Assembly: GCA_017428085.1 (NCBI GenBank)
Contig: JAFRRP010000023.1
Coordinates: forward strand, 29,160 to 93,159
Reading direction: 5' to 3'
DNA length: 64,000 bases
Origin: Clostridia bacterium
GTDB taxonomy: Bacteria; Bacillota; Clostridia; Oscillospirales; Acutalibacteraceae
Shown here: piece after piece, positions 57,096 to 64,000 of the stretch
Numbering within the stretch: the first letter of the stretch is position 1
Layout of the letters: each line of letters starts with the position of its first letter
Notes under the pieces: model-generated
Told to the model about the DNA's origin: nothing
What the model saw: the letters and a program-made list of their open reading frames with translations, nothing else
The model's database searches: none
Translations under genes and position numbers: made by a program

Positions 57096-59315
57096 CTACA
57101 GCGCCGCCCGATAAACGATCAATTCGCTGGTCAGCGACGCGGGCAGGCGCACGCGCAGCCCCTCGTTGACAAGGGCAAACCCGCTGACGGTCGCGGCGGT
57201 CTGTGAATTATCAAAGGTGACTTCATAGGTCTTTCCCTCGTCCAGCCCGCGGGGATACACGACGACGGTCTCGTCGCCGGGGCGCACGTCGGCCAGATTG
57301 AAAATGCCGACGATCCCCTTCGTGCCGTCGACGCCGGCCCGTTCCAGAATGCAGCGGCCCTTGGGATGCGCTTCGTAAAGCTCCGGCGTGTGGTGGTAGA
57401 TGTATCCGTCCGTCAGGTATGGGCGGATAAAATTTTTATAGAGGTCGAATTCCCGCTTCACGAAGGCCAGCTCGGCTTCATTCATCTCACTGCCCAGCGG
57501 ATTGTAGGTGTTGGTGGTGGGCTTGCCGAACAGCGTGCTTCTCACCGTAAAATCCAGCGACCCGCGCAGGTGCCCGTTCATGCCGGAGACCAGCCGGTCG
57601 ATGCGCTCCGGCGGCAGCGCCATGCTGATACCGTTGGTGACGGCGAGGCTGCGGGGCGGGATCTGGTAGTCCGACACCCACGTGTGGGTGAAGTGTTTCA
57701 CCATGCCCAGGTCGCAGCGGCCGCCGCCCCCGGCGCAGTTCTCAAAGATCACGCGGGGATATTTTTTCCGCAGCCGCGCGAACATGGCGTACAGCGCCTG
57801 ATAATACCGCAGATAGCTGCTCTCCCGACAGCCGCCCCGTTCGTTGTAGCAATTGTATTGTGTGTAATCCACGTTGTAGTCCAGGCGGAACAGGTCGATC
57901 CGATACTCCTCGATCACGCGCTCCACCTGCCGTTCCACCCACGCGGCGGCGTCGGGGTTCGTCATATCGATGACGGTGGTGTCGGTCCCGCGCAGGCGGC
58001 GGGTCTGGTACCACTCCGGGTGGGCTTTGGCGACGGCGGACTCCGTCCCCATGCGCTCGCACTCCATCCACAGGCCGAATTTCAGGCCGTTTTCATGGCA
58101 GCGCTCCCGGATGGCGGCAAAGCTGTCCCCGTGTTTGCCGGGGTCGGCGGTCCAGTCGCCCACGCGCCGCCACCATTCCGCGCCCTCCTTGCCCGCCTCG
58201 CAGTACCAGCCGGCGTCCACGATGCAGCTCTCCGCGCCCACCGCCGCGGCGGTGTCTATCGTATGGAAGATGGCCTCCCGCGTCATGGCGCGCTCGGGGC
58301 CGATGCCCGCGCCCACGGTGGCGACATTCTCCTTCGGCTCGTCATAGGTAAAGACGCAGCGGCGGGTGTGCCTGTGCATCATGTTCACCGCGTCGTCCAG
58401 ATCGCCCTGCACCCGGCCGATGTACACCTCCGGCGAGGTAAAGGTCTCCCCCGGCAGCAGCACGTACTGCGGCGCGGGACCCGTCAGCGCCATCTGAAAG
58501 CTCAGTTTGGCCGCCGCGCGGTCCCCCCCCTCGGAAATGCCGTTGGGGGCGATGTCCGCGTCCAGATCGAAGCGGAACTCGTACCCGCCGGACCAGGCCA
58601 TCTGTGCGAACCACAGGTGCCCCAGCGGGTTACAGCGCACCATGAACATGGGATAACGGTAGCGGTCGTTGACAAAGCGCCCCTCCACCGCCATGCCGCC
58701 GGAGATCATATCGTGCCAGCGGAACAGCCCCTCCGCGCAGCCGTGCGCGTTCTCCATATAGCCCAGCGAATAGAGCTTCTCCTTGTCCTGTTCGCCGTTC
58801 ACGTAGTCTGTCCAGTCGTGGAACAGTTCCATGCCGCCGCCCATGATCACGATGCGGTTCAGCTTCATGGGCTGTTCCGATTCATTTTTCAAGGTAACGT
58901 ATCTGGTAAACACCGCGCTGCCGGAAAGCACCGTGTGGACCTGCGCCGTCAGCGGGCACATGCCGTTTTGCAGCGTCACGACCCCGTGCAGCAGTTTCGC
59001 GCCGTTGGCGGGCACGGTCTCCTCGTACTTCTCAAAGCCGACGTATTCCCAATCGTAGGCCACGCACTCGCCGTTGACCTCCGCGTCAAAGACCCACGGC
59101 TGCGTGAAACGGTCGCAGTCCAACCGGCAGGGCATGCCCTCCAGCACGTCCAGCGGCGTACCGGCATTGTTCCACCCGGCGGCGACAAGGCGGTGCTTGT
59201 CGAACATCTCCTCGTAGACCGTCATCCCCGTGCGGTAGCAGAACACCGGCTGCCCCTGCGGGCCGCGGCTTACGTAGATATCCGTGAAATCGTTGTCAAA
59301 AAGCGCTTTCTGCAT
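57096..59315 (-). CDS. Alpha-galactosidase, glycoside hydrolase family 36
   Basis: 739 residues. The N-terminal beta-supersandwich (~1-330) is followed by a TIM barrel with DAGWY, KFGLWMECERMGTESA, the nucleophile Asp in DLFRLDYNVDY (~475), ENCAGGGGRCDLG (~540) and the acid/base Asp in HTWVSDYQ (~560). These are diagnostic of GH36. No signal peptide; it cleaves alpha-galactosides (raffinose-type or galactomannan fragments) in the cytoplasm. ATG at 59315 after AAAGGAAACG, with promoter TTGCAA-18-TACAAT. Monocistronic. Confidence 0.95.
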   Translation of the reverse strand: MQKALFDNDFTDIYVSRGPQGQPVFCYRTGMTVYEEMFDKHRLVAAGWNNAGTPLDVLEGMPCRLDCDRFTQPWVFDAEVNGECVAYDWEYVGFEKYEETVPANGAKLLHGVVTLQNGMCPLTAQVHTVLSGSAVFTRYVTLKNESEQPMKLNRIVIMGGGMELFHDWTDYVNGEQDKEKLYSLGYMENAHGCAEGLFRWHDMISGGMAVEGRFVNDRYRYPMFMVRCNPLGHLWFAQMAWSGGYEFRFDLDADIAPNGISEGGDRAAAKLSFQMALTGPAPQYVLLPGETFTSPEVYIGRVQGDLDDAVNMMHRHTRRCVFTYDEPKENVATVGAGIGPERAMTREAIFHTIDTAAAVGAESCIVDAGWYCEAGKEGAEWWRRVGDWTADPGKHGDSFAAIRERCHENGLKFGLWMECERMGTESAVAKAHPEWYQTRRLRGTDTTVIDMTNPDAAAWVERQVERVIEEYRIDLFRLDYNVDYTQYNCYNERGGCRESSYLRYYQALYAMFARLRKKYPRVIFENCAGGGGRCDLGMVKHFTHTWVSDYQIPPRSLAVTNGISMALPPERIDRLVSGMNGHLRGSLDFTVRSTLFGKPTTNTYNPLGSEMNEAELAFVKREFDLYKNFIRPYLTDGYIYHHTPELYEAHPKGRCILERAGVDGTKGIVGIFNLADVRPGDETVVVYPRGLDEGKTYEVTFDNSQTAATVSGFALVNEGLRVRLPASLTSELIVYRAAL

Positions 59316-59347
59316 GGCTTCGTTTCCTTTCGGCTTGTTCTGTTCCG

Positions 59348-59377
59348 ATTGTAGCACACCGCCGGTACGGATTGCAA
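59348..59377 (-). promoter_or_regulatory. Promoter of the GH36 gene
   Basis: Minus strand TTGCAA (59372-59377), 18-bp spacer, TACAAT (59348-59353). Confidence 0.65.
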
Positions 59378-59420
59378 GACAAAACCCGGAAAGAAAAAAC
59401 GGAGGAAACGCTTTTCCCTA

Positions 59421-59449
59421 TTGTATTGAAAGAGGAAAAAGTGTATAAT
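59421..59449 (+). promoter_or_regulatory. Promoter of the dockerin/CxxC-repeat gene
   Basis: TTGTAT (59421-59426), 17-bp spacer, perfect TATAAT (59444-59449). Confidence 0.7.
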
Positions 59450-59492
59450 AAAAAATACGATGACCGATCCTTTGCCGACGAGGGGGATTTTT

Positions 59493-61442
59493 ATGATAAA
59501 AAAAATGCTGATCACGGCTGTCGCCGCGCTGCTCTTTGCGCTGACGGCCGTCTGCGCTTTTGCCAATACGATAGGGGACGTGGACGGCGACCACATCATT
59601 TCCGCGGCTGACGCGCGGCTGACGCTGCGGCTTTCCGTGGGGCTGGATTCCTGCGACGAGGAGATGTTTGCCGCAGCGGACGCGGACAAGGACGGCAAGC
59701 TGACGCCGGCGGACGCGCGGCTGATCCTGCGGGCCTCCGTAGGGCTGGAAACCCTGCACACCCACATGTACGACCGGGAGATCCTGCAGGAGCCCACCTG
59801 TACCGAAGCCGGATTGGCGCAGTACACCTGTGAATGCGGCGACGTGCAGATGCTGATGATCCCCGCCAAAGGCCATACGCCCGTTGTTGACGAGGGCCGC
59901 GCCCCCACCTGCGAGGCGGACGGTCTGACGGAGGGCAGCCACTGCGCCGTGTGCGGGTACGTGATCTCCCCGCAGCGCCCCATCACAGAGGGACGCCATA
60001 CCCCGGAGCCCGTTCCGGGCAAAGCGCCCACCTGCGTCAAAGACGGTTATACCGACTATTCCGTCTGCACGAAATGCGGCGCGGAAGTGACGAAAAAAGA
60101 AGTGATCCCCGCCACGGGACACACAAAGGCGGAAGTGCCCGCCCTGGAACCCACCTGTACCGAAGACGGCTATACGGCCGGCACACAATGCACGGTCTGC
60201 GGCGCGGTCCTTATCAGCCCGCAGACGGTTCCGGCGTTGGGCCACGACGAGGTCACGGACGAGGCAAGGGAGGCCACCTGCGCGCTGGAGGGACTCACCG
60301 AAGGCTCCCACTGCGCCCGCTGCGGCGCGGTGCTGCACGCGCAGCAGACCATCGCCAAGCTGCCCCATACTGTTATGATCGACGCCGCGAAAGAACCCAC
60401 CTGCACGGAGGACGGCTGCACGGAGGGAAGCCATTGCGCCGTCTGCGGCGAAACGCTTGTCAAACAGACCGTGCTGCCCGCGAAGGGACACATACCCGTT
60501 CCGGACGGCCTTCCGCAGCCCACCTGCACGAAGGAGGGCTATACCCGCGGTTCCCACTGCGCCCGCTGCGGCGAAGTACTGGCGCCCTCCGACCCCGTTC
60601 CGGCGCTGGGCCATACCGTCGTCACGGACGCGCGGATCGAGCCCACCTGCACGCAAAGCGGCCTGACGCAGGGCTCCCACTGCTCCGTCTGCGGCGAGGT
60701 ATTCGCTGCGCAGACCGAGATCCCCGCCACGGGGCACACGGTGGTCAACGATCCGGCGCGGCAGCCCACCTGCACGGAACCCGGCAGCGCGGGCGGCACG
60801 CATTGCAAAACGTGCGGCGAAGTATTCCAATCCCCGGAAACGCTCCCCGCGCTCGGCCATATTCTGAACACATGGGATACCGTCAAAGCGCCCTCCTGCA
60901 CCGTGGGCGGCACGGAAAGCTGCGTCTGCGAACGCTGCGGCGAACGGATCACGCGGGAAACGGCCCCCACCGGCCACACGCCCGCCGCCGGCTGGACGAC
61001 CGTACGGGACGCCACCTGCATGCAAAAGGGGAAAAGCGTACGGAAATGCACTGTCTGCGGCGCGGAACTGGCGGAACAGGAGATCCCCTACGCCGCCCAC
61101 ACGCCCGTGTATCGGATCGAACGACCCGCCACCTGCACGCAGGAAGGCGTCGTCTATTGCTACTGCGCCGTGTGCGCCGAATCGCTGTCCCGCACGACCT
61201 ACCGCAGATTTACCGTCGTCGGAACGCCGAAGCCCCGCTTTCTGACCGACTCGCCGGAAGCAGACGGCACGGTCCGGCTGACCTTTGCGGAAACGGACAC
61301 GGACAGCGTGGCTTCCGTGACCTGCTCTTGCCCCTCCGGGACGACGATCCCGGTGACGGTGAAAGACGGCGTATATACGTTCAAGGTACCGGAAGAGATC
61401 CCGGCGACGGAAACGATCACGATCACGATCACAAAAAAATAA
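59493..61442 (+). CDS. Secreted protein: N-terminal dockerin followed by twelve CxxC repeats
   Basis: 649 residues. Signal peptide (1-~25, ending AFAN). Immediately after it a type-I-like dockerin: two EF-hand repeats GDVDGDHIISAADARL and DADKDGKLTPADARLIL (~28-85). Then 12 tandem repeats of ~43 residues, each with PTC...G...C-x-x-CG...PAxGH, so three Cys and one His per repeat, likely zinc or disulfide-stabilised beta units. A short C-terminal beta domain (~585-649) ends it. Dockerins are normally C-terminal; this one is N-terminal. Its second EF-hand closely resembles that of the LRR-dockerin protein. Function unknown; a surface spacer or adhesin is likely. GAGGGGG ribosome site. Confidence 0.82.
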   Translation: MIKKMLITAVAALLFALTAVCAFANTIGDVDGDHIISAADARLTLRLSVGLDSCDEEMFAAADADKDGKLTPADARLILRASVGLETLHTHMYDREILQEPTCTEAGLAQYTCECGDVQMLMIPAKGHTPVVDEGRAPTCEADGLTEGSHCAVCGYVISPQRPITEGRHTPEPVPGKAPTCVKDGYTDYSVCTKCGAEVTKKEVIPATGHTKAEVPALEPTCTEDGYTAGTQCTVCGAVLISPQTVPALGHDEVTDEAREATCALEGLTEGSHCARCGAVLHAQQTIAKLPHTVMIDAAKEPTCTEDGCTEGSHCAVCGETLVKQTVLPAKGHIPVPDGLPQPTCTKEGYTRGSHCARCGEVLAPSDPVPALGHTVVTDARIEPTCTQSGLTQGSHCSVCGEVFAAQTEIPATGHTVVNDPARQPTCTEPGSAGGTHCKTCGEVFQSPETLPALGHILNTWDTVKAPSCTVGGTESCVCERCGERITRETAPTGHTPAAGWTTVRDATCMQKGKSVRKCTVCGAELAEQEIPYAAHTPVYRIERPATCTQEGVVYCYCAVCAESLSRTTYRRFTVVGTPKPRFLTDSPEADGTVRLTFAETDTDSVASVTCSCPSGTTIPVTVKDGVYTFKVPEEIPATETITITITKK

Positions 61443-61446
61443 CACA

Positions 61447-61483
61447 CATTGGGGCGCCTTCCGTAAGGAAGCGCGCCCCAATG
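61447..61483. terminator. Bidirectional terminator hairpin
   Basis: Arms CATTGGGGCGC plus TTCC with their inverse around GTAA. On the minus strand a T7 run follows at 61433-61439, so it probably terminates DUF2752; it also lies 5 bp after the dockerin gene stop. Confidence 0.75.
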
Positions 61484-61535
61484 CGATCCATTCTGTCGGA
61501 CGGAGGAGATCACCTGCGGCGGTGAAATCCCTTTG

Positions 61536-61925
61536 CTAAACGCCCAGGATGTTTCTCACCACGCCCCATACCAGCAGCAGCGCCAGCAGCACGTATTCCA
61601 GCGCCGGAAATCTGGGGTGATACGCCACCTTGCCGCGGCGGACGTAATTTTTCGCCGCCCCGATATACACGATCAGCAGATACAGGAACTCTACCGGGTA
61701 GGCGTAATTATAGGTAAGGCTTTCGGCAAAGCGCAGCCGTACCAGCGCCGCGAACGCGCGGGTGTTGCCGCAGCCGGGACAGTAAAACCCCGTCAGCGCG
61801 CGGATCGGGCACGAGATCAGCCCTCCCCTGCTTTTCATTATCGCCAGCGCACCGGCGGCAGCGGCGGCCAGCAAACAGGTCGCCCCGATGCAGCGCAGCA
61901 GCCGTTTTTTTTCAACACGCGTCAT
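61536..61925 (-). CDS. DUF2752 membrane protein
   Basis: 129 residues with three transmembrane helices. The SCPIRALTGFYCPGCGNTRA block (~38-57) is the DUF2752 signature; its Cys residues may bind a metal or form disulfides at the membrane face. Function unknown across the family. ATG at 61925, 9 nt after GGGAGGA. Monocistronic. Confidence 0.88.
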   Translation of the reverse strand: MTRVEKKRLLRCIGATCLLAAAAAGALAIMKSRGGLISCPIRALTGFYCPGCGNTRAFAALVRLRFAESLTYNYAYPVEFLYLLIVYIGAAKNYVRRGKVAYHPRFPALEYVLLALLLVWGVVRNILGV

Positions 61926-62047
61926 ATCTCTTCCTCCCGCCGCTTTTATTCTAAAGAATCAACCGTTGTTTTGCAAGAAGAAAACGAAAAAAACGGTCGA
62001 AAAGTCCCCAAAAGCCGAAAAAAAGCACAAACGAGTCCATTCTTGTA

Positions 62048-62077
62048 TTGACATTCTTCTTTTCACTATGGTAACAT
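62048..62077 (+). promoter_or_regulatory. Promoter of the DUF4234-like gene
   Basis: TTGACA (62048-62053), 18-bp spacer, TAACAT (62072-62077). The flanking 61926-62047 region is A-rich with no other feature. Confidence 0.65.
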
Positions 62078-62125
62078 ATAAGAAATAGAGCGATCTATTT
62101 AATTTAAGAAAAAGAGGAAAAAAGC

Positions 62126-62605
62126 ATGAACATCGAAAAAAGAAACATCGGCACATGCGTTGTTCTGTCGATCGTGACCTGCGGCATTTACGGCATCATC
62201 TGGGCCGTAAAAATGCTGAAGGAAGCCGTCCAGATCAAGGATGAGACGGACGACGGTCTTGTGGAGATCCTGCTGGGCATTTTCCTTTGCCCCGTCGGTT
62301 TCTTCATGGCGGAGAAAAAGTTCAATGAAGGCTGTCAGGCCAAGGGCATCCCGCATGAGGACCGTTCCGTCCTGTACATCATTCTCGGCTTTATCGGTTT
62401 GGGCATCGTCGACTACATCATGATGCAGTCCGACCTGAACAAGATCGCCGACATGGTCGCTCCCGCCGCTCCCGCTGCCGCTCCTTATCAGCAGCCCTAT
62501 CAGGCGCCGCAGTATCAGGCTCCCGTACAGCCTCAGTACCAGCCGCCCCAGCAGCCCCAGTATCCGCAGGAGCAGAACCCCTATCAGGGCCCGCAGAACC
62601 CATAA
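62126..62605 (+). CDS. DUF4234-like membrane protein with Pro/Gln/Tyr-rich tail
   Basis: 159 residues. The opening NIGTCVVLSIVTCGIYGIIWAV matches the first helix of DUF4234; two further hydrophobic segments (~47-62 and ~82-100). From ~110 the tail is low-complexity: repeats of QPY, QAP and QPQYQPP, probably disordered on one side of the membrane. Function unknown. Ribosome site AAAGAGG; own promoter and terminator. Confidence 0.8.
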   Translation: MNIEKRNIGTCVVLSIVTCGIYGIIWAVKMLKEAVQIKDETDDGLVEILLGIFLCPVGFFMAEKKFNEGCQAKGIPHEDRSVLYIILGFIGLGIVDYIMMQSDLNKIADMVAPAAPAAAPYQQPYQAPQYQAPVQPQYQPPQQPQYPQEQNPYQGPQNP

Positions 62606-62623
62606 ACCGTTTATCGCATTTTT

Positions 62624-62652
62624 CCCGGAGCCGAACCGCTCCGGGATTTTTT
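62624..62652 (+). terminator. Terminator of the DUF4234-like gene
   Basis: Stem CCCGGAGC / GCTCCGGG with a 6-nt loop, then ATTTTTTC. The rest of 62653-62836 shows only a possible TATACT -10 near 62785. Confidence 0.9.
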
Positions 62653-62836
62653 CGTCCCGCCGCGTTTTTTCGCGCAGCGCACCGGTCCATCCCCCGTCAT
62701 AATACGGCGGCGCCACCTGCCGGATACGGCGGATCGGATCGCATACCGGGGCGATAAAAGCTCTTTTATTTTAAACAGGAACGTGTTATACTGTTAGCGG
62801 AAATACGATCATCTTCACCGGAAAAGAGGGAAAAAC

Positions 62837-63421
62837 ATGCCGGAAGAGAGAACGGAACTTACATGGACGATCCGCCCCTGCAGCGCGCGGGATCTGGACG
62901 CGGCGCGCGCGATCTGTGAGGAAACGTCCTCCATTGAGCTGCGCGATGAAAAGGACCGACGTTTTTTGCTGCTGACGTTTTGCGACCCCTACGTCCTTTA
63001 CGCGCCGGACGGCTTCGTCGCGGTGGACGCGGACGACCGTCCGGTGGGCTATGTTTTCTGCGCCGCCCACACCCGTCAATTTTTCCGTACGTTCCGCAAA
63101 AAAGTGCTGCCGGAGCTGACGCGGCTGGGGCCGCGGTACGGTATCATGGGCTGCGGCGTGTGCGTCCAGCAGACGCTTTGCTCGTTATTCGCGCCGGCGC
63201 ACCTGCACATCGATCTCACCGCTTCGGCCCGTCGCCGGGGAATCGGCACGGAGCTGATCGGAACGCTGAAGGCGCATCTGGCGCAACAGGGGATCTCCCG
63301 CGTGGTGCTCACCGTCAGCCAAAGCAACGCTTCCGCCGTTCGCTTTTACAAAAAAAACGGCTTTCGTCCGATCCTGAAAGCCTTCGGCGCCTACGTGATG
63401 CGCGCGGAAACGGACAAGTGA
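62837..63421 (+). CDS. GNAT-family N-acetyltransferase
   Basis: 194 residues. Core GNAT features: strand 4 and the acetyl-CoA pyrophosphate loop in HIDLTASARRRGIGTELIGTLKAHL (R-x-x-G-x-G, ~125-135), then VVLTVSQSNASAVRFYKKNGF (~155-175). A longer insertion around ~60-110 (with Cys-rich GCGVCVQQTLCS) precedes the core, as in relatives that acetylate protein or amino-sugar substrates. Substrate unknown. AGAGGG ribosome site; monocistronic. Confidence 0.88.
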   Translation: MPEERTELTWTIRPCSARDLDAARAICEETSSIELRDEKDRRFLLLTFCDPYVLYAPDGFVAVDADDRPVGYVFCAAHTRQFFRTFRKKVLPELTRLGPRYGIMGCGVCVQQTLCSLFAPAHLHIDLTASARRRGIGTELIGTLKAHLAQQGISRVVLTVSQSNASAVRFYKKNGFRPILKAFGAYVMRAETDK

Positions 63422-63424
63422 GAT

Positions 63425-63463
63425 CGGTCAGGTGCGACCTGCCGAATCTTACTTGATTTTTTT
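63425..63463 (+). terminator. Possible terminator of the GNAT gene
   Basis: Imperfect hairpin CGGTCAGGT / ACCTGCCG with loop GCG, and a T7 run about 13 nt further. Confidence 0.5.
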
Positions 63464-63651
63464 AGAAATACTGAATATGCCCAAACACGGCGGTATTCTG
63501 CATGTTTATCGGCAAAAAAAACGGAAGACCGCCTCCCGGAATAAGCTTTATATGGCGCCGGAAGCAAAGGTCGATTCCCTCCCGCGCCGCTTCGCCCCAC
63601 ACCAAATCATTGAATGCAGACAGGGCCCCCTCCACGGGAGCCCTGTTTGCA

Positions 63652-63710
63652 TGGTGCCGGAAGCGGGGAAAGGCAAACCCGCACGATGTTGCCGCCACTG
63701 GATTTTGAGT
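63652..63710 (-). pseudogene. tRNA-Leu (CAA) 3'-half remnant
   Basis: On the minus strand the sequence runs from an anticodon-loop-like ACTCAAAAT through a long variable arm (TGGCGGCAACATCG), a T stem GCGGG / CCCGC with a disrupted 10-nt loop, and CTTCCGGCACCA. This is the 3' half of a tRNA-Leu with encoded CCA; the 5' half is not complementary. A weaker tRNA-like stretch (GTTCAAGTCCGGCC) lies just beyond, around 63730-63745. Confidence 0.5.
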
Positions 63711-63876
63711 TCTTGGACCGATTCGGAAATGGCCGGACTTGAACGGCTTTCGAGGGCGGTCGGCAGACAAGCTAAAAACCGTTGCGCCACAAGGATTTAC
63801 GGAAAAAACCGGGGAAAGTATTTGCAGCGCTTGCCTTTGCAGACGATGGCCCAAAAAACGCGTTTTTCAGCAAATC

Positions 63877-63909
63877 GGAGGGCGTTTGGAGGGCGATCGG
63901 AGGGCGATT
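63877..63909. repeat. Three 11-bp tandem repeats (GGAGGGCG core)
   Basis: GGAGGGCGTTT, GGAGGGCGATC and GGAGGGCGATT in tandem, 10 bp after a perfect palindrome AAAAACGCGTTTTT (63854-63867). The gene-free right end 63464-64000 otherwise shows no convincing gene. An ATG at 63993 after AGAAGAG may begin one that leaves the window. Confidence 0.6.
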
Positions 63910-64000
63910 TTTACACAAACAGACTTTTTTGGAAAAGCAGCATTTCACCCTCTTTCATTGACAAAAACAAAAAAACAGAAAGAAGAGTACTTATGGGACG

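Noticed and set aside
63462..63854. 130-residue minus-strand open frame at the right edge
   Set aside because: It runs through the tRNA-Leu remnant, has no ribosome site and shows no protein-like pattern, so it is not counted as a gene.

Overview
The window is a chromosomal stretch of a GC-rich, strictly anaerobic, spore-forming member of the Clostridia (Bacillota), most likely an uncultured gut or rumen Oscillospirales-type bacterium. This rests on content: SpoIID and an AbrB/SpoVT-type regulator with a C-terminal Cys cluster, an oxygen-sensitive class III ribonucleotide reductase with its radical-SAM activase, other radical-SAM enzymes, dockerin-bearing secreted proteins, BspA-type leucine-rich repeats, DUF6273 lipoproteins, and many glycan-active enzymes with GPH-type sugar transporters. 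The species is an inference; no rRNA gene is present.

Layout. 1-3.5 kb: a transporter operon (GPH permease end, membrane-anchored zinc-ribbon/Ig protein, second GPH permease). 3.5-5.8 kb: a small zinc-ribbon protein, an XRE regulator broken by a frameshift, and gap. 6-17 kb: a plant-glycan block with a beta-helix GH28-like enzyme on the plus strand and, on the minus strand, a run of 2-hydroxyacid dehydrogenase, GH35, GH28-like enzyme and a frameshifted sialidase-fold protein; then a 40-residue small protein, a radical-SAM protein and a GH127 enzyme. 17-24 kb: DUF6273 lipoprotein, flavoprotein, and an ECF sigma / membrane partner / DUF2079 operon. 23.7-27.3 kb: a 42-residue protein coupled to nrdG, then nrdD under tandem NrdR-like boxes. 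27-36 kb: polysaccharide deacetylase, membrane phosphoesterase, cupin, DMT protein, a second ECF sigma operon, a radical-SAM/CCA-transferase fusion, spoIID and abrB. 36-45 kb: sugar isomerase, CASTOR/POLLUX-like channel, secreted beta-helix protein, LRR-Ig-dockerin protein. 45-49 kb: glnS and gltX with a remnant of a second gltX. 49-57 kb: alpha/beta-hydrolase, yfbR/M42/M42/GNAT operon, radical-SAM/Vat-like/ogt operon, tRNA-Gly. 57-64 kb: GH36 alpha-galactosidase, a dockerin protein with 12 CxxC repeats, DUF2752 and DUF4234 membrane proteins, GNAT, and a gene-poor right edge carrying a tRNA-Leu 3'-half remnant.

The glycan genes fit together as uptake and depolymerisation of plant side chains (galactans, arabinans, galacturonans), with products entering central metabolism.

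The most unusual feature is not a protein system but the intergenic DNA. Three repeat families were found by eye: (i) four REP-doublet elements whose ends are GTAGC-footed hairpins with a fixed CTCA loop and covarying 7-bp stems; (ii) six loci of short arrays of different 7-bp units, usually as inverted pairs; (iii) a TTAAGGCAAC-type palindrome family. Members of (i) and (ii) supply or overlap the stop codon of four genes. Two frameshifts and one gene fusion should be checked against sequencing or assembly error before they are interpreted.
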